DNA from: Methylophilus medardicus
GTDB taxonomy: Bacteria > Pseudomonadota > Gammaproteobacteria > Burkholderiales > Methylophilaceae
DNA length: 64,000 bases
Direction of reading: 5' to 3'
NCBI RefSeq assembly: GCF_006363955.1
Contig: NZ_CP040948.1
Span: forward strand, 2,108,001 to 2,172,000
Part shown: positions 28,526 through 37,917 of the stretch, in pieces
Layout of the letters: each line of letters starts with the position of its first letter
Numbering within the stretch: the first letter of the stretch is position 1
Made by a program: the position numbers and the translations under genes
The notes under the pieces: generated by a model
What the model saw: the letters and a program-made list of their open reading frames with translations, nothing else
Told to the model about the DNA's origin: nothing
The model's database searches: none

Positions 28526-29011
28526 ATGAAGGGCGATAAAAAAATCATAGACACCTTGAATGACTTGCTAGCAGGCGAGTTATCTGCCAGCGATCAATAC
28601 CTGATTCATGGTGAAATGTATGCAGACATGGGGCTGAGTGTGATTTCAGAGCACATTTTGCATGAGTCTCTGCATGAGCGTGAACATGCGCGCGCATTGA
28701 TTCAACGCATCCTGTTCTTGGAGGGCAAACCGAATTTAGCCAAACGCGACGGGCTCAATATTGGCAAAGATGTAAAGTCCATGCTGGAGTCGGACTTGGC
28801 ACTTGAATATACCGTAGTCAAACATCTGAAAAAAGCGATTGAGGCCTGTGAGCAAGCGCAAGACTTTGTCAGCCGCGAGATGTTGCTGGTGCAGCTAGAT
28901 GATACCGAGATGGATCATGCCTACTGGCTAGAAAAACAACTGAGCCTGATCAAACTGGTGGGGATTGAAAATTATTGCCAGAGCCAGATGAACAGTAAGG
29001 AGCAGGCATGA
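28526..29011 (+). CDS. bfr: bacterioferritin subunit with ferroxidase centre, lacking the haem Met
   Basis: The 161-residue four-helix protein keeps the di-iron ferroxidase ligands E18, E51, H54, E94 and the E128-x-x-H131 pair, one residue later than in E. coli. Position 52, the Met that binds haem between two subunits, is Arg. It therefore looks like the catalytic subunit of a mixed 24-mer that stores iron. AGGAG lies upstream of the ATG. Its end overlaps the second bfr gene by four bases (ATGA), so the two are made together. Confidence 0.95.
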   Translation: MKGDKKIIDTLNDLLAGELSASDQYLIHGEMYADMGLSVISEHILHESLHEREHARALIQRILFLEGKPNLAKRDGLNIGKDVKSMLESDLALEYTVVKHLKKAIEACEQAQDFVSREMLLVQLDDTEMDHAYWLEKQLSLIKLVGIENYCQSQMNSKEQA

Positions 29012-29484
29012 AAGGCGATAAACAAATCATTCTCACCCTAAACAAGGTGCTTAAAAACCAGTTAACTGCCATTAACCAGTATTTTTTACATGCGCGCATG
29101 TTTAAAAAATGGGGACTCGAAAAACTCAACGATTATCAGTACAAACAATCCATCCGTGTGATGAAGGAAGCGGATGAGATCATTGAGCGCATTTTGTTTT
29201 TAGATGGCCTACCAAATCTGCAAAATCTGGGCAAACTGATGATCGGTGAAGATGTGGTGGAGTGTCTGCAAGGCGACCTCAGCTTTGAAAAAGAAGTGCA
29301 ACACCCGCAACTGGTCGAAGCAATTGCAGAAGCTGAAAAATTGCAGGACTACGTGACACGTGACTTATTAACAGAGTTGTTAGAAGCCTGTGAGGAAGCC
29401 GTCGATTGGCTCGAGACACAACAACGTTTGATCACTGACGTCACGTTGCCGAATTATTTGCAAACGCAAATTGCCTCAGATTAA
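29008..29484 (+). CDS. bfr: bacterioferritin subunit with haem Met52, lacking the ferroxidase ligands
   Basis: The 158-residue paralogue keeps Met52 for haem but lacks the ferroxidase set: position 18 is Gln, 51 is Val, 54 is Glu, and the last pair (127/130 in E. coli) is Cys and Ala. Only E94 remains. It pairs with the upstream subunit, which has the reverse pattern, as known for the two-subunit bacterioferritins of Pseudomonas putida and Neisseria. A hairpin terminator follows at 29514. Confidence 0.95.
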   Translation: MKGDKQIILTLNKVLKNQLTAINQYFLHARMFKKWGLEKLNDYQYKQSIRVMKEADEIIERILFLDGLPNLQNLGKLMIGEDVVECLQGDLSFEKEVQHPQLVEAIAEAEKLQDYVTRDLLTELLEACEEAVDWLETQQRLITDVTLPNYLQTQIASD

Positions 29485-29513
29485 GCACTGTCTGCGCTTG
29501 TATCTTTAAAACT

Positions 29514-29535
29514 AAGCCGCGTAAGCGGCTTTTTT
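29514..29535 (+). terminator. Rho-independent terminator after the bfr pair
   Basis: Stem AAGCCGC/GCGGCTT (29514-29520, 29525-29531) with a GTAA loop and a following T-run ends the bfr operon and separates it from the ferredoxin gene. Confidence 0.85.
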
Positions 29536-29561
29536 CATAGCCAGTCACCGCCAAATGGGTC

Positions 29562-29597
29562 TTGACAAAAGCGCATTAAATGATAATAATTATCATT
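29562..29597 (+). promoter_or_regulatory. sigma-70 promoter overlapped by a Fur box, upstream of bfd
   Basis: TTGACA (29562-29567) is followed at 17 bp by AATAAT (29585-29590). Over the -10 lies a perfect 19-bp palindrome AATGATAATAATTATCATT (29579-29597), very close to the Fur consensus. Fur with iron would block this promoter, so the ferredoxin should be made when iron is scarce. Confidence 0.85.
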
Positions 29598-29619
29598 AGT
29601 GATCTTAAACAGAGGCAAT

Positions 29620-29847
29620 ATGTACGTTTGCGTGTGTAATGCAGTGACCGAACGCCAAGTCCATGAGGCAGTCAGACAGGGCGCGAAAACCGTGAAGCAT
29701 TTAAAAGACCAATTGGGCGTGGGCGCTGAGTGTGGCAAGTGTGTCAGCTGCGCTAAAGCCTGCCTCAAAGAAGCGCACGCAGAGCAGCATCCTGGTCTGG
29801 TCAGAAAAATGATCCAACTGACCCCAGTGCAACTCGGCGCGGCCTAA
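29620..29847 (+). CDS. bfd: bacterioferritin-associated ferredoxin Bfd
   Basis: Bfd carries a [2Fe-2S] cluster and reduces the bacterioferritin core to release stored iron. The start is ATG at 29620 with AGAGGC upstream, giving 75 residues. The ligands are the C-x-C in MYVCVCNAVTE and the C-x2-C in CGKCVSC. A Fur box covers its promoter, and the bfr pair is just upstream, which matches iron storage and retrieval. Confidence 0.95.
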   Translation: MYVCVCNAVTERQVHEAVRQGAKTVKHLKDQLGVGAECGKCVSCAKACLKEAHAEQHPGLVRKMIQLTPVQLGAA

Positions 29848-29880
29848 TTTGTAGTTTGCGTCCGCGCAGGCAAGGCTTAC

Positions 29881-29904
29881 AAGGGGCGTTCAGCCCCTTT
29901 ATTA
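29881..29904 (+). terminator. Rho-independent terminator after bfd
   Basis: Stem AAGGGGC/GCCCCTT (29881-29887 with 29893-29899, 5-nt loop), followed by TATTATT, about 35 bp after the bfd stop. Confidence 0.75.
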
Positions 29905-29986
29905 TTGTGTGCGATGCGCTTTAGCCAGCACTTGCCAAAGCGACACCTGCCGTAAAATAGGGCAGTTACCTTTGCAAAACCATCAG

Positions 29987-30919
29987 ATGCCCCCTTCATC
30001 CTCCCCACAACTAGAATGGCGAACGCTATTGCTTTTGCTCACGCCGCCACTATTGTGGGCGGGTAATTTTATTGCGGCGCGCGCCATCAGCAATCAGGTG
30101 CCTCCGGTCTGTTTATCACTGATTCGTTGGGGGCTGGCATTATTGTGTTTGCTCCCGTTCGCCTTGCGGCCATTCATGCGTGAGTATCGGCAATACTGGC
30201 ATTATCGCTGGTATGTATTAGGCACCTCGCTGACCGGGGTACTGGCCTTTAATCTGCTGGTGTATTGGGGATTACACTCCACCAGTGCGACCAATGGCAT
30301 TATCCTGAATTCATTTATTCCGTTTTTGGTAGCGCTGTTTGGCTTTCTGTTTTATCGACAGAGACTGCCTGTACAACAATTGTTGGGCTTACTGGTGTCG
30401 CTGGCAGGGGTGCTTACGGTGGTCTCACACGCCGATATACAAACCCTGCTTAACCTAGCTTTTGCACCGGGGGACGTGATCATTTTCGTAGCGATGATTT
30501 TCTGGGCGCTGTTTACTTTATGGACCAAAGCGCTCCCTGCATCACTGGATCGTAGCGGGCTGATGTTATGTCAGGTATTGATTGCCTTGCTGCTATTAAT
30601 ACCGCTCTCGGTGTGGGAAAGCCAGCATAGCTTAATCACCATTAGCCACGCGCAGACTGGGTGGGCACTGGTGTACATCGGCATTTTTCCATCCGTGATT
30701 GCCTTTCTGGCTTACTCAAAAGCCGTCAGCCGGGTAGGCTCGGTGCGTGCCAGCGCATTTATTCATGCCATGCCGATTTTCGGCGCACTGCTCTCAACCC
30801 TACTTTTACAAGAAGTGTTTCATCGCTATCAATTGGTAGGCATGTTGACGATCTTTACCGGCATTTGGCTAGCGAATCGCTCCTCAAGCCGACCGAGCAC
30901 CTCAGCGAAAGAAGCATAA
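29987..30919 (+). CDS. EamA/DMT-superfamily transporter
   Basis: The 310-residue inner-membrane protein has ten hydrophobic segments in two EamA repeats; the first starts LLTPPLLWAGNFIAARAI and ends near 150, the second covers about 160-300. Family members export amino acids, nucleotides or other metabolites; the substrate is not visible. I chose ATG 29987 because the upstream part of the frame has no membrane character and overlaps the bfd terminator. Confidence 0.9.
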   Translation: MPPSSSPQLEWRTLLLLLTPPLLWAGNFIAARAISNQVPPVCLSLIRWGLALLCLLPFALRPFMREYRQYWHYRWYVLGTSLTGVLAFNLLVYWGLHSTSATNGIILNSFIPFLVALFGFLFYRQRLPVQQLLGLLVSLAGVLTVVSHADIQTLLNLAFAPGDVIIFVAMIFWALFTLWTKALPASLDRSGLMLCQVLIALLLLIPLSVWESQHSLITISHAQTGWALVYIGIFPSVIAFLAYSKAVSRVGSVRASAFIHAMPIFGALLSTLLLQEVFHRYQLVGMLTIFTGIWLANRSSSRPSTSAKEA

Positions 30920-30958
30920 ACAAACCATCGCAGGCTGCTGTCCTAAGCGCCGCGCCGA

Positions 30959-31672
30959 TTAAGTCATGCGATGCAATATGGGTGATAGCGCTTTTAAGGT
31001 TTTTTCAGCTTGCGCATGCGCGGGAAACAAGCTGGCTTGCAGTGCATAAAATCTGGCGGAATGATTCATCTCTTTGAGGTGCGCCATCTCGTGACAAACC
31101 ACATACTGAATCACTTGTGGTGGCGCCTGAATCAGCCGCCAATTCAAACGGATTTGCTTGCGGCTGTTGCAGCTCCCCCAGCGCGACTTGGCATTCGACA
31201 GCGCAACTGCACTGACTGTTTCCCCCATTTGCGCAGCAACCAGCGCGACCCGACGCTTAAAATCTGGCAGCGCCTGTTGTGCGTACCATTGCAGCACCTT
31301 GCGCGCGACCCAATCTGCTTGCTCGGTATGCGGCGAACGGACCAACAGCCGGTTGCCCTCCAAGGTAACTGCCTTGATGGTGGGATGTGCGATCAACGTC
31401 AAGACAATATCTTGCCCCATAAACAACAGCGGCTCACCATCCAGCCATTGCATGGGCGCCACCTGATTTGCCAACCTGAGCGCCAGCTTTTGTTGAATCC
31501 AGCCGGATTTCTCTAATAATATTTGCTGTAATTGGGTCGCAGTAATGCGCTTGGGCGCATGCACCACGAGGCCATGATCGGTAATCTTGAGGCCGATGGT
31601 TTTACGCGCGCGTAAATCTAGCTGATAAGGAATCTGTTGCCCATTGGGCAGTTGCAGCTGCCGCGCGATCAC
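30959..31672 (-). CDS. YgjP-like metallopeptidase (M48/DUF45)
   Basis: The 237-residue protein has the zinc motif HEMAHLKEMNH near residue 200, the YgjP/WLM-type site, with ALSNAKSRWGSCN before it. It is likely cytoplasmic. Its start overlaps the plsC stop by four bases (ATGA). In betaproteobacteria it commonly follows glyQ-glyS-gmhB-plsC, as here. Substrate unknown. Confidence 0.9.
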   Translation of the reverse strand: MIARQLQLPNGQQIPYQLDLRARKTIGLKITDHGLVVHAPKRITATQLQQILLEKSGWIQQKLALRLANQVAPMQWLDGEPLLFMGQDIVLTLIAHPTIKAVTLEGNRLLVRSPHTEQADWVARKVLQWYAQQALPDFKRRVALVAAQMGETVSAVALSNAKSRWGSCNSRKQIRLNWRLIQAPPQVIQYVVCHEMAHLKEMNHSARFYALQASLFPAHAQAEKTLKALSPILHRMT

Positions 31673-32382
31673 AGATGCAACATCTCCGCTTCAATCCAAT
31701 CTTCGACCTGCTTATTCAGCGCATCAGGCTTTAGGCCGTTAGTCTCCATCGGCGGACCAATGACCACGCGAATCACCCCGGGATATTTAAGAATCGAGTT
31801 CTTGCGCCAGAAGCGTCCGGCATTATGTGCCACCGGTACCACAATGGTTTTTGCGTGCACAGCCAGCCATGCACCGCCAATGTGATACTTAGCGCGAGCG
31901 CCGGGCGCAGTACGTGTACCCTCTGGAAAAATCACCACATTCAAGCCTTGCTGCAAACGGTCTTTGCCATGGTTCACCAGCTTTTTGAGCGCTTCACGGC
32001 CTGCACTACGGTCAATCGGAATCGCATCCAAGGCCCAAAATGCCCAGCCTAAAAAAGGAATCATCATCAACTCTTTTTTCATGACCCAAATTTGCGGTGG
32101 AAAAATACACTGTAAACCAATGGTTTCCCAAGCAGATTGATGCTTGGAAAGGATCACATGGGCGCTAGCCGGAATATGCTGACTGCCGGTGACTTCATAG
32201 CGTAAATTACACGTGACCTTGAGCCACCACAATACGCTGTGCGCCCACCCGCTGACCCAACGCGAACGCAAGACTGCGGGTAAAGGCATGAGTAATATAG
32301 CCAGCAATGAAAAGGGGATGGTCAACACCACCAGACCTAAATAAAACAACCAAGCACGCGCATACAAGCCTAGCGTTTGCAT
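31669..32382 (-). CDS. plsC: 1-acyl-sn-glycerol-3-phosphate acyltransferase PlsC
   Basis: PlsC acylates lysophosphatidic acid at position 2 to give phosphatidic acid. The 237-residue protein has an N-terminal membrane helix, the catalytic box as SKHQSAWET (H-x4-E rather than H-x4-D, a variant I recall as common in betaproteobacteria), the VIFPEGTR motif and PVAHNAG. The last base of gmhB overlaps its start. Confidence 0.93.
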   Translation of the reverse strand: MQTLGLYARAWLFYLGLVVLTIPFSLLAILLMPLPAVLRSRWVSGWAHSVLWWLKVTCNLRYEVTGSQHIPASAHVILSKHQSAWETIGLQCIFPPQIWVMKKELMMIPFLGWAFWALDAIPIDRSAGREALKKLVNHGKDRLQQGLNVVIFPEGTRTAPGARAKYHIGGAWLAVHAKTIVVPVAHNAGRFWRKNSILKYPGVIRVVIGPPMETNGLKPDALNKQVEDWIEAEMLHL

Positions 32383-32924
32383 TATTTATCCCCAGCCAGA
32401 ATAAGCTGTACCGCGGCTTCGAGGTCGGTAACAACCAATGTGCCTGCAGGCAAGGCGGCAGATTGGTAGGTTTCTTCACCTTTGCCCGTACGCACTAAAT
32501 AAGGCTGACAACCGGCTTTGGCAAAGGCTTGCAAATCTCGCAATGCATCGCCCACCGCGGGCACTTTAGACAGATCGACATTAAACCGCTGACCGATTTC
32601 TTCAATCATACCGGTGTTGGGTTTTCGGCAATCACAGTGATCGTCTGCGGCATGCGGGCAATAAAAGACGGCATCAATACGCCCCCCCACCTGTGCTAAA
32701 GCCTTATGCATTTTGTCATGGATGGCATTGAGGATCGCCATGTCAAAATAGCCCCGCGCAATCCCCGACTGATTGGTCGCCACCGCAACACGATAGCCAT
32801 GCTGATTCAGTAAAGCAATCGCTTCGAGGCTGCCCGGAATCGGAATCCACTCGTTGGGATTTTTGATAAAAGTGGCACTATCGCGGTTGATCACACCGTC
32901 ACGGTCAAGAATGACTAACTTCAT
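32382..32924 (-). CDS. gmhB: D-glycero-beta-D-manno-heptose 1,7-bisphosphate 7-phosphatase GmhB
   Basis: GmhB removes the C7 phosphate in ADP-heptose synthesis for lipopolysaccharide core. The 180-residue HAD protein has the nucleophile motif LDRDGVINRDS, ATNQSGIARGYF, the zinc-loop cysteines and His in YCPHAADDHCDCRKP, and the VGDALRDLQAF motif. Size is typical. Confidence 0.96.
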   Translation of the reverse strand: MKLVILDRDGVINRDSATFIKNPNEWIPIPGSLEAIALLNQHGYRVAVATNQSGIARGYFDMAILNAIHDKMHKALAQVGGRIDAVFYCPHAADDHCDCRKPNTGMIEEIGQRFNVDLSKVPAVGDALRDLQAFAKAGCQPYLVRTGKGEETYQSAALPAGTLVVTDLEAAVQLILAGDK

Positions 32925-32949
32925 GCATAAACTCCTGACGGCATGCAGA

Positions 32950-35049
32950 TTAGCTAGCCAGTTTGGATAAATCAGCCACCCGGTTCATGGCTTGATGCAA
33001 GGTCGCAAGCAAGCCGAGGCGGTTGGCTTTTAATGCTGGGTCGTCTGCATTGACCATCACCGCATCAAAAAACGTATCGACCGGCGTTTTGAGCACGGCC
33101 AGCGCTTGTAGCGAACCGGTGTAATCCCCTGTTTCAAACAGTTGATCTGCGGTTGGCTTGGTAGCTTGCAGCGCTTGATGCAAGGCTTTTTCGGCGGCTT
33201 CATGAAGCAGCGCCTCATTGACCACCGCCTTGACTTCCCCTTCAGCTTTTTTCAGGATATTAGATACCCGTTTATTTGCGGCCGCCAAGGCCGGTGCTTC
33301 TGCCAACGCAGCAAAGGCATGCACCGCACTCAACCGGCGGGGTACTTCTGATAGGAAGCCCAACGACAACGACAATACCGCGTCGACTTCTTGTGCGCTG
33401 GCACCCTGATCACGTAAGTTCACCGCTAATCGGTCCAGACAAAAGGCTTGGATGGCATCCGCCACGTCGGCATCGCCGTCAAACACGCTGAGGCTAAGTG
33501 AAATAAGGCTATCAAATGCCAGTGGCAACTCGGTTTCCATCAGCATCCGCAAAATGCCCAAGGCTTGACGGCGCAACGCAAACGGATCTTTGTCACCCGT
33601 AGGCTTTTCACCGATACTAAACAGACCTACCAAAGTTTCCAGTTTATCGGCCAGCGCAACAACCACACCCACCTGACTACGCGGCAAAGCATCTCCGGCA
33701 AAACGCGGACGATAATGGTCTTCTATCGCGTATGCCACATCGTCAGCCAAGCCCTCATGTTGTGCATAATAGCGCCCCATAATGCCTTGCAACTCTGGAA
33801 ACTCTCCCACCATATCGGTGAGCAAGTCCACTTTCGACAATCTTGCCGCTTGTGCCACTTTCGCAACAAAGCCCTCGGGGCCAATCTGTTGAGCGATGGC
33901 GCTGGCAATCGCCACCACGCGTTGATTACGTTCGCCTTGCGAACCGAGCTTGTTGTGATAAACCACTTTTGCTAAGCCTGGCAAACGGCTATCAAGTGTC
34001 TTTTTCTTGTCCTGATCAAAGAAAAACTTAGCATCGGCCAGACGCGGACGAACCACGCGCTCATTGCCGCCAATCACTTTGCTAGCGTCCACCGGGTTGA
34101 TGTTAGAGACGATTAAAAACTTGTTAGTCAGCTTGCCGCTAGCATCTAGCAACGGAAAGTACTTCTGGTTCGCCTTCATGGTCAGAATCAGGCACTCTTG
34201 TGGCACCGCTAAAAATTCTTGTTCAAACTGGCCCAACAGGACATTCGGGCGTTCTACAAGAGCCGTCACTTCGTCCAACAGTGCATCATCTTCAATCGGT
34301 GTCAGGCCTTGCTTGCCAGCGGCAGCTTGCAGTTGTTTGACGATCTCGGCACGGCGCGCATCAAAGCTCGCAATTACGGCCCCTTCATCGGCCAGTTGCT
34401 GTGCATAACTATCAGCAGAGACCAATGTCACTAAAGGATGTTTTGCTTCAAAACGATGCCCTTGTGTCGTATTGCCCGCCGTTAAACCGAGCGTTGAAAC
34501 CGGGATGACTTCATCACCATGTAAGGCAACCAAGCCATGGGCCGGACGCACAAAGTTCACACTTTCCCAGCCATCATTGATCTGATAAGTCATCACTTTG
34601 GGAATCGGTAATTTCGCCAGCGTCTCATCCAGTGCCTTTTGCAAGCCTTCTTGCAAGGTTGCACCTGCCTGCGTGGCATCCAGAAACAGAATGTCTGCCT
34701 TGCCATCGTTTTCTTTGCGCAGTTTGGCAACCGCGCTTTCACCTTCACCCAGCGCCTGTAATTTTTTCACCAGCGCAGGGGTTGCCTTGCCATTCGCGTC
34801 TAGGCCAACCGTCGCTGGCATTAGTTTTTGTGCCACTTGCTTATCCGCCGCTTTATCAGCAACGTCAGTGATATGCGCTGCCAAACGACGTGGAGAGGCG
34901 AAAGTGGTGACACGCGCTGCCGCGCCCAGTAAACCGGAGGCTTTCAAGCTCTCGGCCAATACACCACTAAACGACTCACCGAGCTTTTTCAGTGCTTTAG
35001 GTGGCAACTCTTCTACAAATAACTCAACTAACAGGTTGCGGGTACTCAT
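32950..35049 (-). CDS. glyS: glycyl-tRNA synthetase beta subunit
   Basis: The beta subunit of the alpha2-beta2 glycyl-tRNA synthetase provides tRNA binding. The 699-residue protein has the usual N terminus [18 protein letters not shown], the HD-like domain near 360-480 ([24 protein letters not shown]) and a C-terminal anticodon-binding region. Its start overlaps the glyQ stop by four bases, which ensures equal amounts of both. Confidence 0.97.
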   Translation of the reverse strand: MSTRNLLVELFVEELPPKALKKLGESFSGVLAESLKASGLLGAAARVTTFASPRRLAAHITDVADKAADKQVAQKLMPATVGLDANGKATPALVKKLQALGEGESAVAKLRKENDGKADILFLDATQAGATLQEGLQKALDETLAKLPIPKVMTYQINDGWESVNFVRPAHGLVALHGDEVIPVSTLGLTAGNTTQGHRFEAKHPLVTLVSADSYAQQLADEGAVIASFDARRAEIVKQLQAAAGKQGLTPIEDDALLDEVTALVERPNVLLGQFEQEFLAVPQECLILTMKANQKYFPLLDASGKLTNKFLIVSNINPVDASKVIGGNERVVRPRLADAKFFFDQDKKKTLDSRLPGLAKVVYHNKLGSQGERNQRVVAIASAIAQQIGPEGFVAKVAQAARLSKVDLLTDMVGEFPELQGIMGRYYAQHEGLADDVAYAIEDHYRPRFAGDALPRSQVGVVVALADKLETLVGLFSIGEKPTGDKDPFALRRQALGILRMLMETELPLAFDSLISLSLSVFDGDADVADAIQAFCLDRLAVNLRDQGASAQEVDAVLSLSLGFLSEVPRRLSAVHAFAALAEAPALAAANKRVSNILKKAEGEVKAVVNEALLHEAAEKALHQALQATKPTADQLFETGDYTGSLQALAVLKTPVDTFFDAVMVNADDPALKANRLGLLATLHQAMNRVADLSKLAS

Positions 35050-35990
35050 GCTGCGGCTTTCTTGTGTTGTTCGGCTGTTTCACTGTCCAGTTTCTTTAAA
35101 ACTTCTTCTGCCCACGCTTTGGGAGCCATCGGGAACCCAAGACGGGCGCGACTATCGAGATAGCTGGCCGCTACACTGCGCGCTAGGTTACGGATTCGAC
35201 CAATATAGGCGGCGCGTTCGGTCACCGAAATCGCCCCGCGTGCATCTAGTAGGTTAAAAGTATGCGCAGCTTTTAGTACTTGCTCATAAGCGGGCAAAGC
35301 GAGTTTTTCTGCCATTAAATGCTTGGCTTGTTTTTCGTGCGCATCAAAGGCCGTCAGCAAGAAATCCACATCACTGTGCTCAAAGTTATAGGCAGATTGC
35401 TCTTTTTCGTTCTGCAAGAATACGTCACCATATTTCACTCCTGGCGAATACTCCAAGTCATAGACATTTTCGACCCCTTGCAGATACATCGCCAGCCGTT
35501 CTAGGCCATAGGTGATCTCACCGGTAATCGGTTTACAGTTAATGCCGCCGACTTGCTGAAAATAGGTAAATTGCGTCACTTCCATGCCGTTTAACCAGAC
35601 TTCCCAGCCCAGCCCCCAAGCACCGAGGGTCGGGTTCTCCCAGTCATCCTCCACAAACCGAATATCGTTTTCTTGCAAATTAAATCCCAAGGCTTCGAGT
35701 GAGCCGAGATACAGTTCAAGAATATTGGCTGGCGCGGGTTTCAATACGACCTGATATTGGTAGTAATGCTGCAATCGGTTAGGGTTCTCGCCATAGCGAC
35801 CATCTTTAGGACGGCGACTAGGCTGGACATAGGCCGCTTTCCAAGGCTCAGGCCCCAGCGCGCGCAAAAAGGTGGCGGTGTGACTGGTGCCGGCACCCAC
35901 CTCCATGTCGTAAGGTTGCAACAAGGTGCAGCCCTGCTTGTCCCAGTATTCTTGGAGCTTTAAGATGATTTGTTGAAAGGTCAGCAACAT
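35046..35990 (-). CDS. glyQ: glycyl-tRNA synthetase alpha subunit
   Basis: The alpha subunit holds the catalytic site that makes glycyl-AMP. The start is ATG at 35990 ([20 protein letters not shown]), the normal family start; an extended frame upstream is not conserved. Hallmarks are [40 protein letters not shown] and [15 protein letters not shown]. It is 314 residues, with the C-terminal tail rich in Lys and Ala. Confidence 0.97.
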   Translation of the reverse strand: MLLTFQQIILKLQEYWDKQGCTLLQPYDMEVGAGTSHTATFLRALGPEPWKAAYVQPSRRPKDGRYGENPNRLQHYYQYQVVLKPAPANILELYLGSLEALGFNLQENDIRFVEDDWENPTLGAWGLGWEVWLNGMEVTQFTYFQQVGGINCKPITGEITYGLERLAMYLQGVENVYDLEYSPGVKYGDVFLQNEKEQSAYNFEHSDVDFLLTAFDAHEKQAKHLMAEKLALPAYEQVLKAAHTFNLLDARGAISVTERAAYIGRIRNLARSVAASYLDSRARLGFPMAPKAWAEEVLKKLDSETAEQHKKAAA

Positions 35991-36138
35991 CGCGCCAGAT
36001 CCGATTGAATGTAAAACGGATATTTTACCTGATTCAGACGGGGTTAAGAAATCGCTTTGCATCGTCGTTAAAGGGTCAAATGCGTCGCTTGTGTGCTCGA
36101 CGATTGTGGGATCACTAAAAGTTTGGTAGATTGATTGG

Positions 36139-36573
36139 ATGAAATCTTATCGTTCATGGGTATTGTTGCTCACGCTGTGGTTTGCCTTGCTGCAAACCAT
36201 TGCGCCGCTGTTGCACGCCCATGCGGCAGGCGATACTGCTGCCGACGATGGTCCGCACATGCACATGATGGATATTCCCGCGCTGCATGCCGAGGCGGTA
36301 CAGACCAAACACCCTTTTCATTGGCATGTGCATTCTGATAAATCGCACGGTCAAATCATCGGCATGGGCCAAGCCATTACTGAGAGCAACACACTACTCA
36401 GCCTGATGGATGCTGATGCGGGTGCTTGGCTCGCGGCACTTCTGCCCTGCTTGTTACTTTTGTGTACCGTTTTGCTGGACAATAAGCGTGCTTATCAGCG
36501 ACAGCAAAACGATCGCCCATGCCTGCACTCCCCACTCACCCGTCATAGCCCTCGCGGCCCGCCACTCGCCTGA
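36139..36573 (+). CDS. histidine-rich small membrane protein before the efflux operon
   Basis: The 144-residue product has an N-terminal signal or anchor (about 1-24), a His/Met-rich periplasmic stretch with HMHMMD and [14 protein letters not shown], a second hydrophobic segment near 95-110 ([16 protein letters not shown]) and a basic tail. His clusters like this bind Zn, Cu, Co or Ni. It lies 63 bp before czcC on the same strand and is probably part of the operon as a metal-binding accessory; the family is not named. Confidence 0.7.
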   Translation: MKSYRSWVLLLTLWFALLQTIAPLLHAHAAGDTAADDGPHMHMMDIPALHAEAVQTKHPFHWHVHSDKSHGQIIGMGQAITESNTLLSLMDADAGAWLAALLPCLLLLCTVLLDNKRAYQRQQNDRPCLHSPLTRHSPRGPPLA

Positions 36574-36636
36574 ACCTTAAGCTAACGCAGCGTTTGGTGA
36601 TTGCCAATCGCCTGCCTGTTTTGTTCAGGAGAGCAT

Positions 36637-37917
36637 ATGTTTCATTTTTCTCAGGGAGCGCCTCGCTTCCTCTTAGCCGCATGCTACCTATGGGGATTTC
36701 TTAGTCACGCGTCCATCGCTGTGGCGGATAGCCGCAGTCATTCTTCCGCAGACCATGAAGATACGGTCAGTGCGAATCCGCGCTTGAGCTTGCATGAAGT
36801 CTTACAGCAGGTGGTCGCGCTGCATCCGCAGCAAGCCTTACTCGCGGCGCATCAACACATGGTACAAGCCCGTAAAACCATGGCAAACAGCTGGCTGCCA
36901 CAAGCGCCGTCAGTCGGATTCTCCCATCAAAATGATGCATTACTCAGCAATCGTGATGAGCGCGAATGGCAAGCACAAATGCAAATCCCAATTTGGCTAC
37001 CCGGCCAGCGGCAGGCACGCAGCCAAGTGGCCAGTCTGGCGGACGACAGCTTGTTACAAGACCGTGCTGGTTTGCAACAACTCGCAGCAGACTTGTTACG
37101 CAATGCGGTTTGGGAGATCGCCCTGCGCCGCAATGACGTCAGTTTGGCCGATCAACGTCTGCGCACCCTGCGTGAGATCGCCGAAGATGTGCAAAAACGA
37201 TTTCGTGCCGGCGAAGTGGCCAGACTGGATGTGATGCAAGCCGGACAAGAAACCTTGCTCGCCGAGCGCCAACAAGTCACGGCACGAGCCGAACTCATGC
37301 ATGCGCAATTTCGCTACCAGCAACTCACTGGCCTAAATGAAATGCCAGCCAGACTGGAGGAGCCCTTGTCCTCGCGAGAGGATTATGTAGATTCGCCTTA
37401 TTGGCAAGCGGCGCAGGCCAGACTCAAACTGGCAGAGGGCCAGCGAGACTTGACGGCGATTGAGCAACGACAAAACGCGCAACTCACGGTCAGCACACGC
37501 ACCATTCAAGGCGGTTTTGATTACGCCTATAACTCCAGCATGGGCGTCGCCATTAATATCCCGCTGCAAAGTGAGGTGCAACGGGCGCCGCTGATGGCCA
37601 ACGCCGAGCAAAACATCGGCGATGCGCGCACGCAATTAGAGACATTGCGCCGACAACTCGACAATAACCTGCACGAAGCCGAGCACAATCTACATGTCAG
37701 CCGCCAAGAATTGGCCCTGATTGCGCAACAACAAGCCCTCGCCAGCGAAAACGCCAGCCTGGCTCGCAAGGCCTATCGTGTTGGCGAGCTCGATCTCAAC
37801 CAATTATTGCGGCTGCAACTACTGGCGTTTGAAGCCGAGCGCAGCTTAAGCAGCCAACAACTTCAAGTGCAATGGAATATTGCCAAATACAATCAGGCCG
37901 TAGGAGTCTTGCCATGA
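36637..37917 (+). CDS. czcC: outer-membrane efflux factor, CzcC type
   Basis: This is the TolC-like channel of a three-part heavy-metal efflux pump. The start ATG 36637 has AGGAGAG upstream; a longer frame begins earlier without a ribosome site. The signal peptide covers about 1-30. Two OEP repeats of long helices follow (LHEVLQQVVALHPQQALLAA, then VGELDLNQLLRLQLLAF near the end). The stop overlaps the adaptor start by four bases. Confidence 0.9.
   Translation: MFHFSQGAPRFLLAACYLWGFLSHASIAVADSRSHSSADHEDTVSANPRLSLHEVLQQVVALHPQQALLAAHQHMVQARKTMANSWLPQAPSVGFSHQNDALLSNRDEREWQAQMQIPIWLPGQRQARSQVASLADDSLLQDRAGLQQLAADLLRNAVWEIALRRNDVSLADQRLRTLREIAEDVQKRFRAGEVARLDVMQAGQETLLAERQQVTARAELMHAQFRYQQLTGLNEMPARLEEPLSSREDYVDSPYWQAAQARLKLAEGQRDLTAIEQRQNAQLTVSTRTIQGGFDYAYNSSMGVAINIPLQSEVQRAPLMANAEQNIGDARTQLETLRRQLDNNLHEAEHNLHVSRQELALIAQQQALASENASLARKAYRVGELDLNQLLRLQLLAFEAERSLSSQQLQVQWNIAKYNQAVGVLP

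Noticed and set aside
28526-29484. Recent tandem duplication of bacterioferritin
   Set aside because: The two proteins differ strongly and have opposite losses at the haem and ferroxidase sites, so they are an old specialised pair rather than a fresh copy.
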